DNA of 6,147 nt from Candidatus Peregrinibacteria bacterium (GTDB lineage: Bacteria; Patescibacteriota; Gracilibacteria; UBA1369; PNNO01). The number at the start of each line of letters is the position of its first letter. The stretch's first letter is position 1. Shown piece after piece: positions 4,090-6,147 of this stretch. The translations under genes were made by a program, and so were the position numbers. The notes below the pieces were generated by a model. That model saw nothing but the letters and a program-made list of their open reading frames with translations, searched no databases and had not been told where the DNA came from. The DNA is taken from assembly GCA_030595015.1 (NCBI GenBank), contig JAUVDZ010000074.1, positions 1 to 6,147 on the forward strand, written 5' to 3'.

Positions 4090-6147
4090 ATGTTCTCAAA
4101 AAGAAACATAACGCTTAGTGCAAAGGTTAGCCTTTGTGCGATGTTGATGCTGCTCACAGCTAGTGTGGCAAGCGCATCAGTAGCTGGAGACTTCGGTTTT
4201 ACCAATGTTGGTGACGGCTATGTAACGTCAAGTTCAACAAACAATTTAGCTCTTGAGGTAGTTATACCTGATGGAGTTAATGGAAACACAGAAGACATTT
4301 TATTAAAAGCCGGTTCTGCTACTTATTATACTGGAGATGCTCTAGTTCCTTTCCCTATACTTGGGTCTGCTACTGGTGTTGGTTATAAAGAAGATGGAAC
4401 TGGAGGATTCCAGGGTACTGAACCTGTTGTTCGTGATCTAGATGCAGACGGAGTTTGGACTGCTAGTGCAGATTCGGATATTGATGGACTTGCACCTGCT
4501 GCAGGAACTCCAATTTATACAACTAAAGATGGTGATTGGGGTGCTATTTATTTTTATGATGCTGTTGGTGGAGGAGCATGGGCTGCTGGTACAGACATGA
4601 TCTTTAGTGATGATGGAAATATTTATTATGATGCCGGACTTGATAATTTTGAAGGAGGAATTGCCACTGACAATGCTTTGGGTTCATTAACAGAAGCTGC
4701 TGGATGGACTATGTATTATCATGACAATACAAATGGTGATGGTCAATTTGATGCAGTAAATGACTGGGTTGGAATTGATAGTGATGGAGATGCTGTTTTA
4801 ACTACTGCGGCAGATACTTTAGTAATAAACGGAACTGATGCATTACCATCTGCAGGAGATGCATTGTATAATATTATTTTAGCTGACAATGTTTGTTCTG
4901 ATAATGTAGTAATGTCTGCTGCTGCTTGTGTTTATACTGATACAGATGGAACACCATGCGATGGTGCAGTTGGTACAGGAACCTACTTTGTAGGTGGAGC
5001 TTGTGCACTTGCAACTGATATCCAAATTGTAGGTCTAGATGATTGGGCTACAAATAAAGGAACATTAGATGCAACTACTGATTGGTTTGTGGAAAATGTT
5101 CCTGGACCGTTCACATATTCTTCTGCTGCAGATTTTCGAATAGCAGGTAGTACCCCTGTAGCAGGAACTCTTCTTGGAAACACAAAAGATCTCGAATGGA
5201 CTACAATGTACTTTTTTGATGCTGTAAGTAATGGGGCTGAATGGAATCAAGCTGCTGATATGATTTGGCTTGATGATGGAAATATTTATTATGATAGCGG
5301 AATTGATTCTTTCGAAGCTGGAACTGCTGTTAATAATGGTCTTGGAGCTTTGGCAGAACCAGCAAACTGGAACTTATGGTTCTTTGATGCAGTAAATGGC
5401 GGCATGTATAATGGTGCAGCTGACTGGATCGGCGTAGATGTTGGAGGTACAGGGACTTATTCTACTAGTGCTGATGATGATGTTTACACAACCGGAGGGT
5501 TAGTTAATTTAGATTTATTAACTAATTTTATTCCAGATTGTGATGGCGTAGGCGTTGGAACTCAAGCCTGTTTATATACTGGAGGAGGAACTATTGATTC
5601 AACTAAAACTATTTTAGTTGATGAAGGTAATGATCAGGGAGCTACTCCAAATGGAATTGTAGATGAAGCAACCGATCAACTTAATGGTATTGAAATACAA
5701 AATGATGGAACTGCCCCTATTACTGATTTAACAGCTGTTAATGTTTGGGCTGATGGTGGAGATAATACATTTGATGCAGGTCCTGGTGATGATATTTTCT
5801 TAGGAGCTGCTACTTGGGATGCTGCAGATAGTTGGGATTTAAACGCTTTAGTTTATCCAATCACTGCTGGTGGTATCAAACTTTTCGTAAGTTTAGATAT
5901 AAGTTCAAATCCAACTCATGGTCAAACATTTATTCTGGCTTTACCTCAAAATGGTGTAACAGTAGCTTCAAATAATGATGGACCTACTGATGCAGATGCA
6001 ACACCAGGGGCTACAAATAATACTAAAACTACCTATAACACTGCTTCTTCCGGTGGTGGTTCAAGTGGTAGTTCTTCTTATGAATGTGGAAATAACAATG
6101 TAGATGAAGGTGAAACTTGTGATGACGGAGGAAGAACTGCAGGTGAT
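4090..6147 (+). CDS. Secreted acidic repeat surface protein, 3'-truncated by window
   Basis: The frame runs from ATG 4090 through the window edge without a stop: at least 686 residues. The signal peptide has a basic start (FSKRN) and hydrophobic core (CAMLMLLTASVA), with an ASA site giving cleavage near residue 29. The mature part is rich in Asp, Gly, Ala, Thr and Asn, with very few Lys/Arg, so it is strongly acidic. Modules: an N-terminal beta-rich region (about 33-140); repeat unit A (about 147-290, Trp150 and Trp206 modules); a linker; repeat unit B (about 367-500, Trp370 and Trp427 modules); and a C-terminal Ig-like beta domain (about 525-640) containing a degenerate module, TFDAGPGDDIFLGA. 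A Gly/Ser linker (about 652-663) leads into the start of a DUF4215 cysteine-rich repeat (CGNNNVDEGETCDDGG, from Cys666). D-x-D-x-D-G loops suggest calcium binding. The role is probably cell-surface structure or adhesion; no enzyme motif was seen. No Shine-Dalgarno sequence; divergent from the lipoprotein operon. Confidence 0.85.
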   Translation, partial: MFSKRNITLSAKVSLCAMLMLLTASVASASVAGDFGFTNVGDGYVTSSSTNNLALEVVIPDGVNGNTEDILLKAGSATYYTGDALVPFPILGSATGVGYKEDGTGGFQGTEPVVRDLDADGVWTASADSDIDGLAPAAGTPIYTTKDGDWGAIYFYDAVGGGAWAAGTDMIFSDDGNIYYDAGLDNFEGGIATDNALGSLTEAAGWTMYYHDNTNGDGQFDAVNDWVGIDSDGDAVLTTAADTLVINGTDALPSAGDALYNIILADNVCSDNVVMSAAACVYTDTDGTPCDGAVGTGTYFVGGACALATDIQIVGLDDWATNKGTLDATTDWFVENVPGPFTYSSAADFRIAGSTPVAGTLLGNTKDLEWTTMYFFDAVSNGAEWNQAADMIWLDDGNIYYDSGIDSFEAGTAVNNGLGALAEPANWNLWFFDAVNGGMYNGAADWIGVDVGGTGTYSTSADDDVYTTGGLVNLDLLTNFIPDCDGVGVGTQACLYTGGGTIDSTKTILVDEGNDQGATPNGIVDEATDQLNGIEIQNDGTAPITDLTAVNVWADGGDNTFDAGPGDDIFLGAATWDAADSWDLNALVYPITAGGIKLFVSLDISSNPTHGQTFILALPQNGVTVASNNDGPTDADATPGATNNTKTTYNTASSGGGSSGSSSYECGNNNVDEGETCDDGGRTAGD
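4528..4962 (+). repeat. Protein-level repeat unit A in the surface protein
   Basis: Encodes two consecutive ~56-residue modules starting near Trp150 (4537) and Trp206 (4705), followed by a Cys269/Cys280 pair and CVYTDTDG. The module pattern is W-x-x-x-Y-x-x-D, a Gly/Asn-rich turn, D-W/M-I/V, then an acidic D-D/S-D-G loop. The second module contains DNTNGDGQFD, a calcium-loop-like sequence. It aligns along its length with unit B. Confidence 0.8.
5188..5592 (+). repeat. Protein-level repeat unit B in the surface protein
   Basis: The diverged second copy of unit A, 660 nt downstream. Modules start at Trp370 (5197) and Trp427 (5368) and end with a Cys484/Cys494 pair and CLYTGGG. Shared words with A include Y-F/Y-x-D-A-V, DDGNIYYD, D-W-I/V-G, and LG-A/S-L-x-E. 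The module-to-module spacing is 57 codons against 56 in A. Confidence 0.8.
6085..6147 (+). other. Start of DUF4215 (Myxococcus cysteine-rich) repeat domain
   Basis: CGNNNVDEGETCDDGG followed by RTAGD matches the opening of the DUF4215-type repeat, whose usual form is CGNG-x-x-(D/E)-x-GE-x-CDDGN-x-x-x-GDGC. Cys666 and Cys677 are the first two cysteines; the rest lies beyond the window. The family is found on secreted and surface proteins, often near the C-terminus. The expected CDDGN is CDDGG here. Confidence 0.8.

Noticed and set aside
4983..5250. Two overlapping minus-strand open frames of 61 and 66 codons
   Set aside because: Antisense to the surface protein gene and overlapping each other; they are by-products of its repetitive codon use.
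5746..5814. RTX-type calcium nonapeptide repeats
   Set aside because: GPGDDIFLGA resembles one RTX nonapeptide, but there is no tandem series of GGxGxD units; it aligns better with the protein's own Asp/Trp module.
4090..6147. Recoded TGA (glycine, as in Gracilibacteria/Absconditabacteria)
   Set aside because: The visible stops are TAA and TAG only, which raised the idea, but 686 codons of a glycine-rich protein contain no in-frame TGA, so the standard bacterial code suffices.

Overview
The window looks like an AT-rich bacterial genome, most likely from a poorly characterised lineage such as a Patescibacteria/CPR-type bacterium; this placement is an inference and is weak. Evidence for a bacterium: a lipoprotein signal with a clear lipobox cysteine, an alanine racemase, and two sigma70-like promoters facing away from each other. 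Against a simple bacterial picture, the synthetase fragment at the left edge ends like archaeal/eukaryotic-type Asn/Asp-tRNA synthetases, and no gene start has a recognisable Shine-Dalgarno sequence. Archaeal (DPANN-like) origin is therefore not fully excluded.

Layout. Positions 1-90 (+) are the last 29 codons of a class IIb aminoacyl-tRNA synthetase. Its stop codon overlaps, in a TTAA palindrome, the stop of the convergent alanine racemase gene. From about 3927 leftward to 87, three minus-strand genes form a compact operon: a large DUF3160-family lipoprotein (3927-1765), a small membrane-anchored protein with two FG-GAP/VCBS-like acidic loops (1775-1188, TTG start, overlapping the lipoprotein gene by 11 nt), and alanine racemase alr (1181 or 1145 to 87). 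A 162-bp intergenic region (3928-4089) carries the two divergent promoters. From 4090 to the right edge runs one plus-strand open frame of at least 686 codons, with no stop in the window. It encodes a secreted, strongly acidic, repeat-built surface protein with a signal peptide, two copies of a ~215-220-residue unit each made of two ~56-residue Asp/Trp-rich modules, a related C-terminal beta-rich domain, a Gly/Ser linker, and the start of a DUF4215 (Myxococcus cysteine-rich) repeat cut off by the window end.

Taken together this is mostly a cell-envelope locus: D-alanine supply for peptidoglycan, an exported lipoprotein and membrane partner of unknown function, and a divergently transcribed surface protein. 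No tRNA, rRNA, CRISPR array, transposase or intrinsic terminator was recognised. The other open frames inside the large genes were judged to be shadows.
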